Assembly: GCA_032718565.1 (NCBI GenBank)
Contig: JAVGVS010000524.1
Coordinates: forward strand, 62,001-126,000
Source of the DNA: Distichodus sexfasciatus
Lineage: Eukaryota; Chordata; Actinopteri; Characiformes; Distichodontidae
Length of the DNA stretch: 64,000 nt
Direction: 5' to 3'
Shown: positions 1 to 12,437 of the stretch, in pieces
How the letters are laid out: every line of letters starts with the position of its first letter
Numbering within the stretch: position 1 is the first letter of the stretch
The notes under the pieces: generated by a model
Told to the model about the DNA's origin: nothing
Databases searched by the model: none
The model's input: the letters and a program-made list of their open reading frames with translations, nothing else
Program-made: the position numbers and the translations under genes

Positions 1-174
1 TGTTTTTGTTTGTGGCCCTCGTACCCCTTTATGTTGGGTTTGTTCACTAAAATGGGTTGCAATCGTACCTCGACTCGTCATGCTGACGCACTCCGTGACA
101 TCCCCCATGATATAGATGATGGCAGATCAACTAATAGTGGTTGAGAACAATATACTTAGAGAATTTTTTCTCAC

Positions 175-3100
175 CTTCTGGGTCAACACCGGGCACTTGC
201 ATTTCTTTGTCATTAAGGAGATCCAAAGCTAAGGTCACGTTGTGGAGCTGGAAGCAAAAGATAAAAAAAAGAAAATAAAACCAACTTTACTTTATTTTTT
301 TGTGACACTTTAAATTCTAAACATTATTTGGGTTTCTTTTTTCATATTGCATTGATGTCAGCATCACCAACACATCTGAAGACAGCTGAATAAATGAAAA
401 AATATTGTATTAATAAATGTTGTAGTGATGCAATGAAAAGCACTAGAAGCACATTTTTTATGAATAATGTAACCAGTAGGAATTACAACCTAAGGATACA
501 GTCATGTTCTGTTACTCATCTGCCTGCTTTGCTGTTAATTATGCCTAATAGAATGTACACTCCATATGTCAGTCAGAAATATGACAAAATGGTTCCTTCT
601 CTTGCCTTTTACAGCATTCAACAAATAATTCCTGACCAGATTTCATTGCCCCTAGTCCTATCAAATACAAATTCAACTGTTTGTTGTTTGAGTTGCTTGG
701 TGAAATCTGAGAGATTTAAGGACAAATTACCAGTTCAGAGTAAGAAGAGTAAAATCCCATGGCCTCAACAAAACAAGTGAATATTTATTTTGAGTAGACA
801 CACTGTTAAACTTCTAAGTTGATCAACTGTGTTACAAGATGATCCTATATTTCTTAAATATTCTCACCATCTCCGAATGGCAAGTAGGGGAGAGGTGGAA
901 CTCATATAGTGGAATGAAGAAACCCTCCAGCTCACCAATTAACAACAGCAAGATCACACCATCTGCAAACTGATCACACAACTATTATGCAGGATCAACA
1001 CAGGCCATTATAAAAATATCTGATAGTGACAATACTGACAGTGATAGTGATAGTAAATGACGTTTAAAATTCTAAACTTAGAATATAAATTACCACTCAC
1101 TATGGTATGTTAATGTTGAATACCTGACCCTATCATACACATTTATGGTACAGCTTACAGGTATATACTTTCAATGTCATTTCCAAATAAGGATAATGAC
1201 TGTTGTCAAAGGAAATGTACTAAAACATAAATGTGCATTGTTGGGCTTTTATTGAGATGAATGTAAACAAATACCTGTTTCTCCATGTCAACCACCTGCA
1301 ATCTCAGTGGTGACATATTCTTGTTGACAAAGTGTAAGATGGCCTGTAGATAGAGAAATAAAAGTCACATCATGTCACTAGGCTGATTTGGAATTACTGT
1401 CATCATGACTGTAATAAGGTAGTGCAGTACCTTCTTTACTGTGCCAATTTTGTGTGCATCAAGTTTAAGCAACTCATCTATGGGGTCTCCTGATATTTCA
1501 GAGAAAGATATTTGAGAGGTCCATTCCAGCATTGGGGCAATAACGGAGTAACAATAAAATGATTTTTTTAAAATTCCCTATGTCAAATCTGTTGACTTAC
1601 TATTATTTTCTTCCTCTGTATCCTCACTGTAATAATGATTGTAACCAGATTAAAATTTCAGTTCACTTATATTTGTATGTTTGTAACATGGACAAATCTG
1701 TTATCATATTCATACCTTAGTGATGTAATTTCCTGTAAGTATTTGTCAGACTTGATGCCACTTTTACTGACCTGTAACACAAAAATGCTATTTGGGTCTT
1801 TACTAAATTTAAGAACTGAAGATCAATTAGGGCCTAGAGAGTGTATCTCACATATATGTCTTTTTAATATCTTTACATTGTCATTAAGCTTACCTCAAAC
1901 AAGACGACTTCCACAGTGACCCCTGCGGGCAGAACTAGGTCAGGTTGGTAACACTTCACCATGGCAACCAGCAGATGTAATGTTGCCAGTAAGTCACGGC
2001 TGTGGATGACTTGTCAAAATAGATCAACACAGTCATTATACAACTAATGACAAATCAGAACTATTTAGTTTTGTGATTGCTTGTTTATATAGCTCATGTG
2101 AGTTTTTTATATTACAGTTTTCTTGGTCCAAGGCCATAATGAGCAAACCTACACTGAAAAAGTCAAGTAAACCTTCTGAGGTGGAGGATACCAGACTCAG
2201 GAAGAAGGGAACTTCCTCATCCTCTGAGTAACACCAGTCAATTAGAGTTTTCTTTGTTCAAAATTAGGCCTTATTACATTTATTATCTTGTGTTATATAA
2301 AGACATACCTTGTTCTGTTTGTGGTATCTTATCTCTGGTTCAACAAATTTTAATTCTATGGACAACTATCCCTCCTGTACCTGAACTTTACAGTAAGCAT
2401 GATTTTTCGCTCAACATCACATGCTCCCATTGGACAAATGATGGCAGACTTTAAGCACCCAAAGCACATCTCTTGTACTGGTGTTTTAAGAAAGCAAAGG
2501 TGACTTTTACTCCCCACTCGCCTAAGGTTTTGGCAGTTTGTGGTCTACCACTTAGTGACTAAGTTGTTCATTCTATCAGATGCACTTTATGTTGTAGCAC
2601 TTACAGAGCAAAACATCACAGTGACTTATGTGGCTCAGAGTGATCCAATGATCCAATGACTTAAAATCAATTATAAGTACAAGCCAAATCTCCACCAGTT
2701 TTAACAATGGGTGTGACTGAAATACCAGAATGTAACAATTAAAAGGAGAGTTCACTTACGTTTGTCTACAATGTATAATTTTACTCTTAACCATTGTATA
2801 ATGTGACACTTACGTTTTACACTCCATTTCTCAGGAGTATCTGTCTCAGAACTGAGTCCAAGTTCCCGATTGAGGGCTGTCAGAATCAACTCTAATTTGC
2901 GTATCTGAGCAGTACTAGTCACGGCAATCTCTTCCACTGCAATATGCACGCCTCCCAACCTGCCTGGGATCAGAACAAGTTTAGATTGACAGTATATCTG
3001 AAGCATTTTACATATAACAATAAAAGAACAGAAAGATTTCTGTGATGAATGATATATAAGGATCATAACACAGAGAGAAAGGCGTTTCATACCTAGCAAG

Positions 3101-3580
3101 TGGTGGAGCACAAGTCCATCAAACAGATCATCTTCCAGTGTCTGGACCACAATGTGCTCTGGTTTTAGAGTAATGTTGATCCAATCCACTAGCACCTGCC
3201 ATTTAGAGACCAGGTGTTATGCAGATGACACAACAGCAGATAAACTGGACAATGGCAAATAAAGTTAATTAAGGAAAAAATGTATTCTTACTTCTTTAAG
3301 TTTTATCAATTTTGGATCATTTAAAGATGCAGGTTGGATGATCATCCTTTTCTCTCCTGCATAATAAGCACAAATCCATGCATTTTACATTCCATTAGCA
3401 TTTCATTCTTCCCTGCTGGATTCATAATGAGGTGTCTAGTCCGACGTGGGCTCTCTGATGTTCACTCACATTGATAAAATAGTGGCAGGTTGAAGTGAAA
3501 GGACTCACAATAAAACACTTACCCTGAGAAAATGTGGCTGCCTCGTTGCCTGGTTTGAATTCCAATTTCGCTTCCTCCAT
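175..3580 (-). CDS. parvg: gamma-parvin (ILK-binding calponin-homology protein), 3' end outside window
   Basis: Parvins are cytoplasmic adaptors that join integrin-linked kinase and paxillin to F-actin at focal adhesions through two calponin-homology (CH) domains. Eleven coding exons can be joined in phase on the minus strand: 3523-3580, 3292-3356, 3093-3195, 2814-2963, 1894-2009, 1716-1771, 1601-1626, 1431-1489, 1275-1343, 868-969 and 175-247. The protein begins MEEAKLEFKPGNEAATF. CH1 includes VLVDWINITLKPEH and LEDDLFDGLVLHHLLG; CH2 includes FADGVILLLLIGELEGFF and LHNVTLALDLL. The final parvin exon (the VVNLDLKSTLRVLYNLF block) must lie to the left of base 1. Several exon lengths (103, 116, 69, 102 and 73 bp) equal those of parvb in this window. 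The sequence is more diverged than the parvb copy and the position matches the human PARVB-PARVG pair, which favours the gamma form. A 5' untranslated exon probably ends with a donor near 4220, and an acceptor precedes the ATG exon near 3595. Confidence 0.9.
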
Positions 3581-4240
3581 GTTAGGCCCTCTGATGAGTT
3601 ACAAATAAATAAATAAACAAGTAAATATTGATTGCTGTGAATAAGGCTTATCTTTATTTTATTATATATAAAATAATTAGAAACTTGCATCCAGTGTTAG
3701 TCATGCTAGATTTAGAAGAAGATTTTAGAAGATTTTATATTACATTAGTTAAAAATTAGACAATATTTTTGAATGTATATTTGTGTACTGCTAAACTGCT
3801 GATACATATTAAGATACCACATTCAGGATCTTGAGCCAAAAGAAAAATAATACAGTTCCAACACAAGGCCAAAAGTCTTGCCTACCACAGAGCAAAACTC
3901 TTTCCAGTTCTGACATTTCTGTCTAAAATGATCCCTCTAGAAATACATGCAAGTAACAGCACTTTTACATCTATATTTTATTCTCAACCTTGCTCATATC
4001 ATGACTCTGATATGATACAAACTGACAAAGAAAACATCAGCTGCTCTGAGACAATGAAAACTTTAGGCAAGCAACAGAGAGAGCGAGATAGAGTGAGAGA
4101 GTGTGAAAGAGAGAGAGCGATATATTTATTTGTGTGTGCTGATGGCTGTCAGGTCTTTTTGCCACAAGGCGACACAAGCCTTCACTCCATGTCTCAACAC
4201 ATCTGAATAAGCGGTCTTACCTTCAGTAGGACTGCAGCAG

Positions 4241-4684
4241 CATGCAAACACAGGGCTTGCCCCGTGCCCTAAGCTGTCTCTTCTCTGTGCCTTCACAAGT
4301 CAACACCACCACGATCAAATACTCACAACACAAGCAAACACAAACACCATCAGCACCATCACAGGCTAAAAAAATATTCCTTACAACTGTAAAGTTTCCA
4401 GCTCAAAAATTTCATAAGCAACATAAATCATAGTGGTCCTTTCGACAGTAGTATGCTTGTTTCTGAATAAGAGAGGAAGTGGTGGCAAAGAAATAACACT
4501 TCCTTTTCAGTTGCATGGTTTCAAAAGTAAGCGGAAGCAGCACTTAAAAACACTGAAATGTCACAATGCTAAAATGCAGCTGTTGACTGTGATATCTGTG
4601 AAATTATTTTTAGATGTTTAAAACAATATACACACATTTATTGAGAACAAACAAAAATTAACTTTTATAACTTGGACAGGTGTA
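4241..4684. other. upstream flank of parvg, nothing recognised
   Basis: This stretch lies upstream of the likely untranslated first exon of parvg and ends at the Tc1-like element. Short open frames occur, but they have no recognisable homology and no splice context. A parvg promoter is expected near 4200-4300; I could not identify a specific core element. Confidence 0.3.
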
Positions 4685-5237
4685 CACTACCAGTCAAAAG
4701 TTTGGACACACCTTCCCATTCAATGTTTTATTCTTTATTATCATGACTATTTACATTGTAGATTCTCACTGAAGGCACTATGAATGAACACATCTGGAAT
4801 TATGTAGTAAACAAAAAGTGTGAAATAACCCAAAACATGTTTTATATCTTAGATTCTTGGAAATAACCACCCTTTGCTTTGATCACTGCTTTGCACACTC
4901 TTGGCATTCTCTCAATGAGCTTCCTGAGGTAATCACCTAAAATGGTTTTCCAACAGTCTTGAAGGAGTTCCCAGAGATGCTGAGCACTTGTTGGCCCTTT
5001 TGCCTTCACTCTGCGGTCCTTCTCATCCCAAACCATCTCGATTGGGTTTGGACAGGTGACTGTGGAGGCCAGGCCATCTAGCGCAGCACTCCATCACTCT
5101 CCTTCTGGGTCAAATAGCCCTTACACAGTTCATTCATAGTTTTGATGCCTTTATTAAGAATCTACAATGTAAATAGTAATGAAAATAACGAAAAAACATT
5201 TAATGGGAAGGTGTGTCCAAACTTTTGACTGGTAGTG
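4685..5237 (-). mobile_element. internally deleted Tc1-like element
   Basis: The ends are inverted repeats that read CACTACCAGTCAAAAGTTTG inward from both sides, flanked by TA dinucleotides at 4683-4684 and 5238-5239 as expected for Tc1/mariner. On the minus strand, 4842-5036 still encodes the C-terminal part of a Tc1 transposase, including the ending RVCKAVIKAKGGYFQ. The remaining ~1 kb of a full-length element is missing, so it cannot move on its own. It lies between parvg and parvb. Confidence 0.85.
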
Positions 5238-5583
5238 TATGCAGCCAGTATGCCTGACAGGTGGTGCTCAAGCATCCACCGATGGCCTGTAATGCCTGAG
5301 AATTTTATTTTTATAATACAATATGAGTACCCCATGGAACAGCATCATGGCTCTGCTTTTACTGTTGCAAACTAGTAGTGTTTGCCCTTTGTCAATGTTG
5401 TGAATTTAAAATTTGATTACAGTATTACAGCAAACAAGCAATATGCCACCATTAGCAAATAGCAAGCAAGTTTGTCAATTGTAAAAAATTTACGAATTTT
5501 TAATTAAAGTATATAACTTAGTTGGAGGAAACTTGGTTTTAATGACAGTTGTTGATTTTAAGTCAACATTACAGGTTGATGTC

Positions 5584-6194
5584 CAGTGATGGGAATAACG
5601 GCGTTAAAATAACGGTGTTACTGAAAAAAGTCGGTGCGTTACTGTTATTAAGCTGTTTTCATCCGACCAAGCTCTCAGCTACAGGAGCGACAAAGCGTTT
5701 TTCTTTTCTTTGGTGAGGGGTGAGACAACCGCATAAGGGATGATGATTGGCTAAGGTAGAGTAAAATATAAAAAAAAACATCTATTGTGTTTTATCATTC
5801 TACTATTATATACATAGTAATGACCAACTCTACAATGATATATTAAATTTGATAGGCGTCTTGTCTCACATTGTCCCACAGTAATATTAGAATAGTGTAG
5901 ATTTGTGTACAATGTTTTCTGTTAAAATGTATTATTTATATTTAGACTTTTATTTATTTTAAGTGTCTATTTCATTAATTACAAATAATTAAACCAGTGT
6001 TTAAGGGGGGAGGGGGATCCACATTTTTCACATATCTGAACATTTTTCAAAAATGTAATGCATAAGTTACTTTCCCTGGTAACTAGTTACTTTTGTAATG
6101 CTGTAACTCCGTTACTAACTTAGTTATTATTTGGAAAAAGTAACTAGTAACTATAACTAATTACTTCTTTTTTTAAGTAATGTGCCCAACACTG
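5584..6194. mobile_element. non-autonomous hAT element, 611 bp
   Basis: The element runs from CAGTGATGGGAATAACGG to a matching inverted end, CCCAACACTG. It is flanked by a perfect 8-bp target-site duplication, TTGATGTC, at 5576-5583 and 6195-6202, which is diagnostic of the hAT superfamily. It has no transposase frame. The interior is AT-rich with GTTACT-type repeats near the ends. Confidence 0.88.
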
Positions 6195-6202
6195 TTGATG
6201 TC

Positions 6203-9183
6203 ATGGTGTGGGTTGAGTTGGAGGCGAGGACACTCATGCAGGTGGAACAAAAGGGGTTTATTGGAAAAACACAGGCAGGGCAAAAACACGTAGACAAAAA
6301 TCAGACAGTAACAAAAGTAGCAAAATAAAGACGGGGCTCGTGTTCCCAGCTTACGATATGGTTAACAGAGGAATCCTCCGTGGGGAAACAGAAAAGTGAT
6401 ATCCTGATGTTCTAAGACCCAAGAGGCGAAACAGAAGCGACCCAGACCCTGGAAAAACAGGACAGCCTGATCGGAAGTGGGGTTTCACTGGGAGACACGA
6501 GCCTGGGGAAAAACACAAGAGACACGGGTTAACAAGAAAGACAGACACATGAACTCCACACATAAATGATGAGGGAGACAGACCCGGGGAGGCACGGGTT
6601 GAACTGGGTTAAATAAAGCCACACAACTGAATAAACGAGCGCTTGCACCAATCCCAAACTGAAGGCAAACGAGACGCAGATGAAAGTAATAATAAGCGCG
6701 GGTGTGCTCTTAACAGACACTAACCTACTAGGTAGGGAGCACGCAATGCAGACAACAAATACGGAAGTGGGGTGCATTCTAAACAGAGAGTGAACTACTC
6801 TCGAGGGCACGAAGTGAAGAAAGCGAGAACTCGGAAGTGGGGAGCAAGCTAACGGGGAAAGCTAAGACTAACCGAGGAACCTAACAACAGGAATGACACC
6901 GAAAGTGAACCCAGAAAATAGAACTAAAGAAAAGAACTTAAAGGTGCTCATACTGATTAGCAAAATCTCTAAGACAGCCTAATAAAACATCAAATTAAAA
7001 TATACCGGTAGGTACAGCAAGCCAAATAAAAGCCATTTCAATACGATAAGTCTATTGTCTTTACAAAGTTTGAAACCTTGATTATTTGTGTAATTTTCTG
7101 AAGAAATACCATTTGATGATTGTTCATGTGTTAAAACATCTTCATGAGTATATGGAAGTATAAAAAATAATCAGAATGTATATTCCTTTTTTTTTTTAAT
7201 TAAAAGGTGTGCCACTCTGTGTTGGGTGTGTGTCTTTTTTATTCATATAAATAATTATGCACCTGCTTCCCAAAATGTGCACGGAATTAGGAGCCAGTCA
7301 AAGCCTGTAGGTGTCTACTCAAGCAGATGCTGTGCATGAAAGGGTTGCTGAAATAGTGTTCAGAAAGAAATCCAGAAGAACACAGATTTTAACATAGATA
7401 ACACAGAGAACTTCCCATGTTAGAGAAAGGTTTTTATTATGTTTTGTAAAGTATAAAGTGAGATAGTTTTACCGTGTATATCAATTGGCCTTGGGGCAAC
7501 TCAGATTTAAGTAGGATTTAAGTAGTTCCTCAATAAAGATATTCTTGAACTGCTGGATTGTTACATGTAGTGGAAGATTTTTTTGGGACACAACGTATCA
7601 CAGTCAGTTGAGATCTACAAAGGAGACACATAATTTGCTCAGTGAGTATTCCACTCAGTATGGAGCAGATGTGTCAACAAATAGATGTTGAATAATATAT
7701 CTGACAAGTATCTAACTGTGGAAGGCAATGTGTTGCACTCGGAGTCCTCATTACTTCCAGCCATAGAGTCTGCTTTCTTTTAAATGGCAAGGACTGCATA
7801 GCCTCTGCTTCCCTGGCAACGAAGTTTTATTCCTTCTGCGTCACTCTGTTTCATGAGAATAAGATCATCGTAGAATTTTTGAAAGAAGCACTTGCATGTA
7901 TGGTTTTGATCTATTTCAAACAGCAAAAAAATCTTACATTGCATTACAAAATATCATTGTCTTTCTTTAAGTCATGAGAGGAGAGCCGAAGACCCTGTAA
8001 CAAGGAACTAGCAGTAATTTGGGCAGGGGGGTTACTATGGTAACTTGGCAAATAGACAAGGCACGATTAAGCTCTCAAATAAACATGAGTTTCCTGAGCA
8101 GAGTTCACCTTAGTGAAGCATGGACTGGATGTGCAGAAACGAGCTGTGAGAAACTAAATTGAATCAAGCTAAACTTGTTTAATTTGGCTCCCAAGTATAG
8201 TTATGTGCTTTTTTTGTGATATAACAGGTTAAAAAATACATACTACATACATATCAATTTCTTAAATCCTATCAGAACTTATTTGACAACCTGACAAAAC
8301 CTGCTCTTCATTAATAATTCAAAATATGTTAGTATTGATAATCACAACTGCATAATCTGCATAGCCCATGTAATCAAATGCATTTTGATAAACTATAACC
8401 ATTCATGAAGAGTTTGTTTAATGATCGTATTGTGAAAAAAACTTGTTAATTAGCTATTATAGCAGTATTACAGAACTATTGTGTGTTTACTGTGGGTAGC
8501 TCAAAAGTAGAACAACATGACATTAGTTTTGATATATTTTGGTACTGATATATTTTTAGGAAAGTAAATGATCATACATATTTTTCAAAGCAAACTCTAC
8601 AAATGCAACAGCTTTGGCTTCTTGTTAGTCACAAAGGATATACTGGTTTGCCATAGCTGGAACTGGTCCTAAACACAGTTTATGATAAGTTATATATTAT
8701 AAGTATATATTCAGCTAAACAGAAGATAATAGTCTATAGTATTCTACAGTTCTTTCATGAGTCAACTTTTGGTTTGGTCTTTACATATTTGTGTGAAATA
8801 AAGTTGGGTGAGCAATTAAACACAACTATAACACAATCAATATTGAGTGTTTCGTAGGAATAACTTTAATAATAAAGATATAATGTCATATATTTCAAAT
8901 GATACATAGTGTACACAAAACAAAAACATTCAGCATGATGCATTCATTAATCTAATGTGGCATTGTAAGCAGCAGCTAGTTTAAATAAATTATGCATAGT
9001 ACAGAATCTGAGCCAACCTCTGGGACAATCTGCAGTGACCAGTGTTCTTTGGCAAAGCAGCATTTGGATCTGATAAATAGAAGGAGCCAGGCAGTTTTTT
9101 TTTAATGGCTTCTCAAATACAAGCAGTTAATGTCTCACTGAGGCACAAAGCAAGTGTTCACAGAGAAAACTCTCTTTTCCTCT
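6203..9183. other. intergenic region between parvg and parvb; parvb 3' UTR expected at its right end
   Basis: No gene is supported here. About 6203-6960 is an unusually G-rich, low-complexity patch in which CGGAAGTGGGG recurs at 6472, 6762 and 6832; it looks like repeat-derived sequence, and its small open frames lack homology. The rest (6960-9183) is ordinary AT-rich sequence. Its right-hand end should hold the parvb 3' UTR, but I saw no convincing polyadenylation signal. Confidence 0.4.
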
Positions 9184-12100
9184 TCAGTCTGCACTTTTGT
9201 AGTTGGTGAAGAGGTTATACAGGACTCTCAGAGTAGACTTCAAGTTCAGATTCACAACATCTGCAACAAACAGACAGTTTTAGCATGCCAAATCAATAAA
9301 ACATGACATTCTGGACTGTTTAATTAAGAAAAAGTCTAAGTCTGGTAAGAAGTTCAATAGGATTTAAGGTTCTTCTCTCAGATTTGACATGATGGTGCTG
9401 GCACACAGGCTTACAGGAACCATGCTGGAAGTAATATGTAAAACATTGACATAAAAGCTATAGCACGCTTTGATTCTCTATTTAATAGGAGTTGACTGGT
9501 AATGGCACTGATAATCTAACAGTTAAGGAGCTGCTCCCATTAGGGAGGGTCACAATCTCAATTTCCGAACCAATAAAGATTTTACTAAGGTACCCAGGAG
9601 CAAGACAGCATCCCTAAGTAGTGCTCCTTGGTTGACCACTGCTGTTACACAGATGGGTTAAATGTTGCGGTTGTATTTTGATGAGCTGCTGTGGCAATTT
9701 CACAGTGACAATCATCTACTTTAAAACTGTGATGTAAAATTTAAAGAAAAAATGTTGTTTACTTTTCAGTGCACTGAGGAACAGGGAAGCTTCCAAGTCT
9801 CTTTGTGTTGTGTACTATACTACACAGGCCAAATGTCTATAAAATCTCATCAAAGCCAACAGATGGCAGGCTTCTCTGTTTCTACATTTTGACCGATCCA
9901 ATGCCAGTTCTCACTCGGTCAGAGTCCTTCTTTTGTCCACTGTTTGCACTAGAGCTGAAACGATTATTCGAATAACTCGAATCATTCGATTACAAAAAAT
10001 GGTCGAGGCAATTTTTCCAGAATCGAAGCTTCGTTTAATTCGTTTCACTCGCTAGTGCACGCGCCGCTTGTATCTCACACGGATGCTTATTAATGATGCA
10101 CATTGTTTTTAGAGACGCGATCAAGACAAGACCTGATCCCTCAGTATGTGAAGGTATTTGTGAGATATTCTGTGCACTAAAACAGAAGTAAATACGTAAA
10201 AACCCATAAATGACATTTTTGCGATGTAAACAGCGCCCTGTGTTCGCGAGCACCCGCGTCAGCGTCATGACTCGCTACAACGCTCAGTTTAAACGCACCC
10301 TTCATTACAGACAAAACGCATATGTAGCTGATGAATAACCACAACAAGCAGCGTTCTACTCACAATACAGCCGTTTATTGAGTTTCCCAGAGATCTTCCA
10401 TAGTTTATTCCGTAACGCACGCTAAACGCTTTATTATGACGCGTCCCCGAGGAGCGCGCAGGGGATTGTGGGAAATGTAGTTCTCTCCCAGAAAAGCCAA
10501 AAGCAGCACATTTTCTAGGCCAAATTGATTCAAAATGACCAAAAACTTCAGTATTTCTTCATTTTCATTTGATCAGATTTTTTTAACTTAAATATTATAA
10601 TGTTATAGTGTAATCAATAGGAAAGAAGAAATATAGAAAATGTATTTATCAAAAAAATGTTATTCTATTTTCTGATGGACACCAAATGGATAAAGAAGTG
10701 TTAGAATGTTACGCCACAGATAATAAATAGACAATAATAGATAAAAACTCAGCAGTAAACGATGTTCTTTCATTGTTCTTTCAGTTCTTTTATTTGACCT
10801 AAAGATAAAAAAATGAGTCAGCTTTCATCAGAAATGTGCTGATTTTATAACTATGTCAGCATTTACACATCAAACTATGAGTAGTGCAGGGCGTCCAAAA
10901 TTCAACACCATAAAGCACGTATTGCTAACTTCTACTCACACACTAGAATAAGCCTAAAAACAAATGTTTTGTCTTTTTTTAATTTATCCGATTACTCGAT
11001 TAATCGATAAGAAAATCGATAGAATACTCGATTACAAAAAGAATCGATAGTTACAGCTCTAGTTTGCACTTCTCATAGGGCAATTGACAGCACTGGTACA
11101 GAAAGAGAATGAGATTGTTTTTATGTAATGGGAAAATATTTTTTATGATACATGTTGATAATTAGCTTCATGGTTCCTAATACCAGCGAAAAAGCCCCAT
11201 TAATGATAAGGATGTCAGGCTTTGCACATTCTAACACTTGCAGGTCAAATGGCGCCATCTAGTGAACAGAAGACATAACAGCATAAACTGGTTGATATCG
11301 TGAGGAAAAACGCATAAGCCAGGGTAAAGTTGTTAAGCACAAGTCATTGTTCATATGTTAATATTAATTAGGGTCACCAGACGTCCTCTTTTTAAGAACA
11401 TGCGTCCGGAATTTTAAAATAGTCTGGAATACCTCGGCCTCAAACATTATTACGTTGGACTTACGTTACGCTGCGTTTCACTGGGGCTTTCCCAAACTAG
11501 TTACTTCGCCCTTCTCCTACTCACTTCCACTTGATTTTCATACATTACATGTCCAAACATTTCACAGTACTTCTCCTTGTAACTGATTATTATTTTCGTA
11601 ATGTAACAGTGCTTATACTTAAGAACACACATTGAATACTCTTTCCACCACTGGAGTTTTATGGTTTTGTGTAGTCTGCTAAATTGCTGTGTATTTGTAC
11701 TGTGATCATGAACTTAAATAATTATTTTTGCTGATTTGCAGTGCATTTTTTTTTTAAACTTTTGAATTGAATTAGGCTTTCTTGTTCATTGTATGTTATC
11801 CCCAAAACCCTAAAGCAGAGGTCACTAACAGGCGGACCCAGAAGCTGTCCCATATGGACCAGGACCTATAGCCAAAACAGACAGTTATGATTTCAAACCT
11901 CACGAGGCGCTTCTATTTTAACCGGCGCAGCTTTTTCGGTAGTGGTTTAGCGGATAAGGAAACGCACAGACCAATTGCATGCGAGTTAAGCCATCCCACG
12001 TGATACCACTCAACCAATCAAGACCGTGCATTCAAGGTGGTAAACGTTGCGACTTTACAGTGCAGACAACTGAGAGGGTTAAAGGGAAGGCAAACACGTG

Positions 12101-12364
12101 AAAAAACGGTAGACAGAAAAAGAAAGATAGCGCTACATGTAGAGAAAACAAACGGAGAGATACAGACGACTGAGCTGAAGTAAGCTGAGGAAAAGACGGG
12201 TAAGACGGAGAAAGAGAGAGAAAAATAAGGAACAAATGGCGCTCTCCAAAAAAGAAAATAGATTTATGTTTAGTTCTATGTAACGTGACAATAAATATTG
12301 CAGTTTTAGAATTGTACTCTGTAATGAATTTGTAATTTTACATACATGTATACATGTATACATA

Positions 12365-12437
<73 letters not shown>

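Noticed and set aside
394..780. 128-codon open frame on the plus strand
   Set aside because: It lies in parvg introns on the opposite strand, is cysteine-rich by composition only, and has no recognisable domain or splice context.
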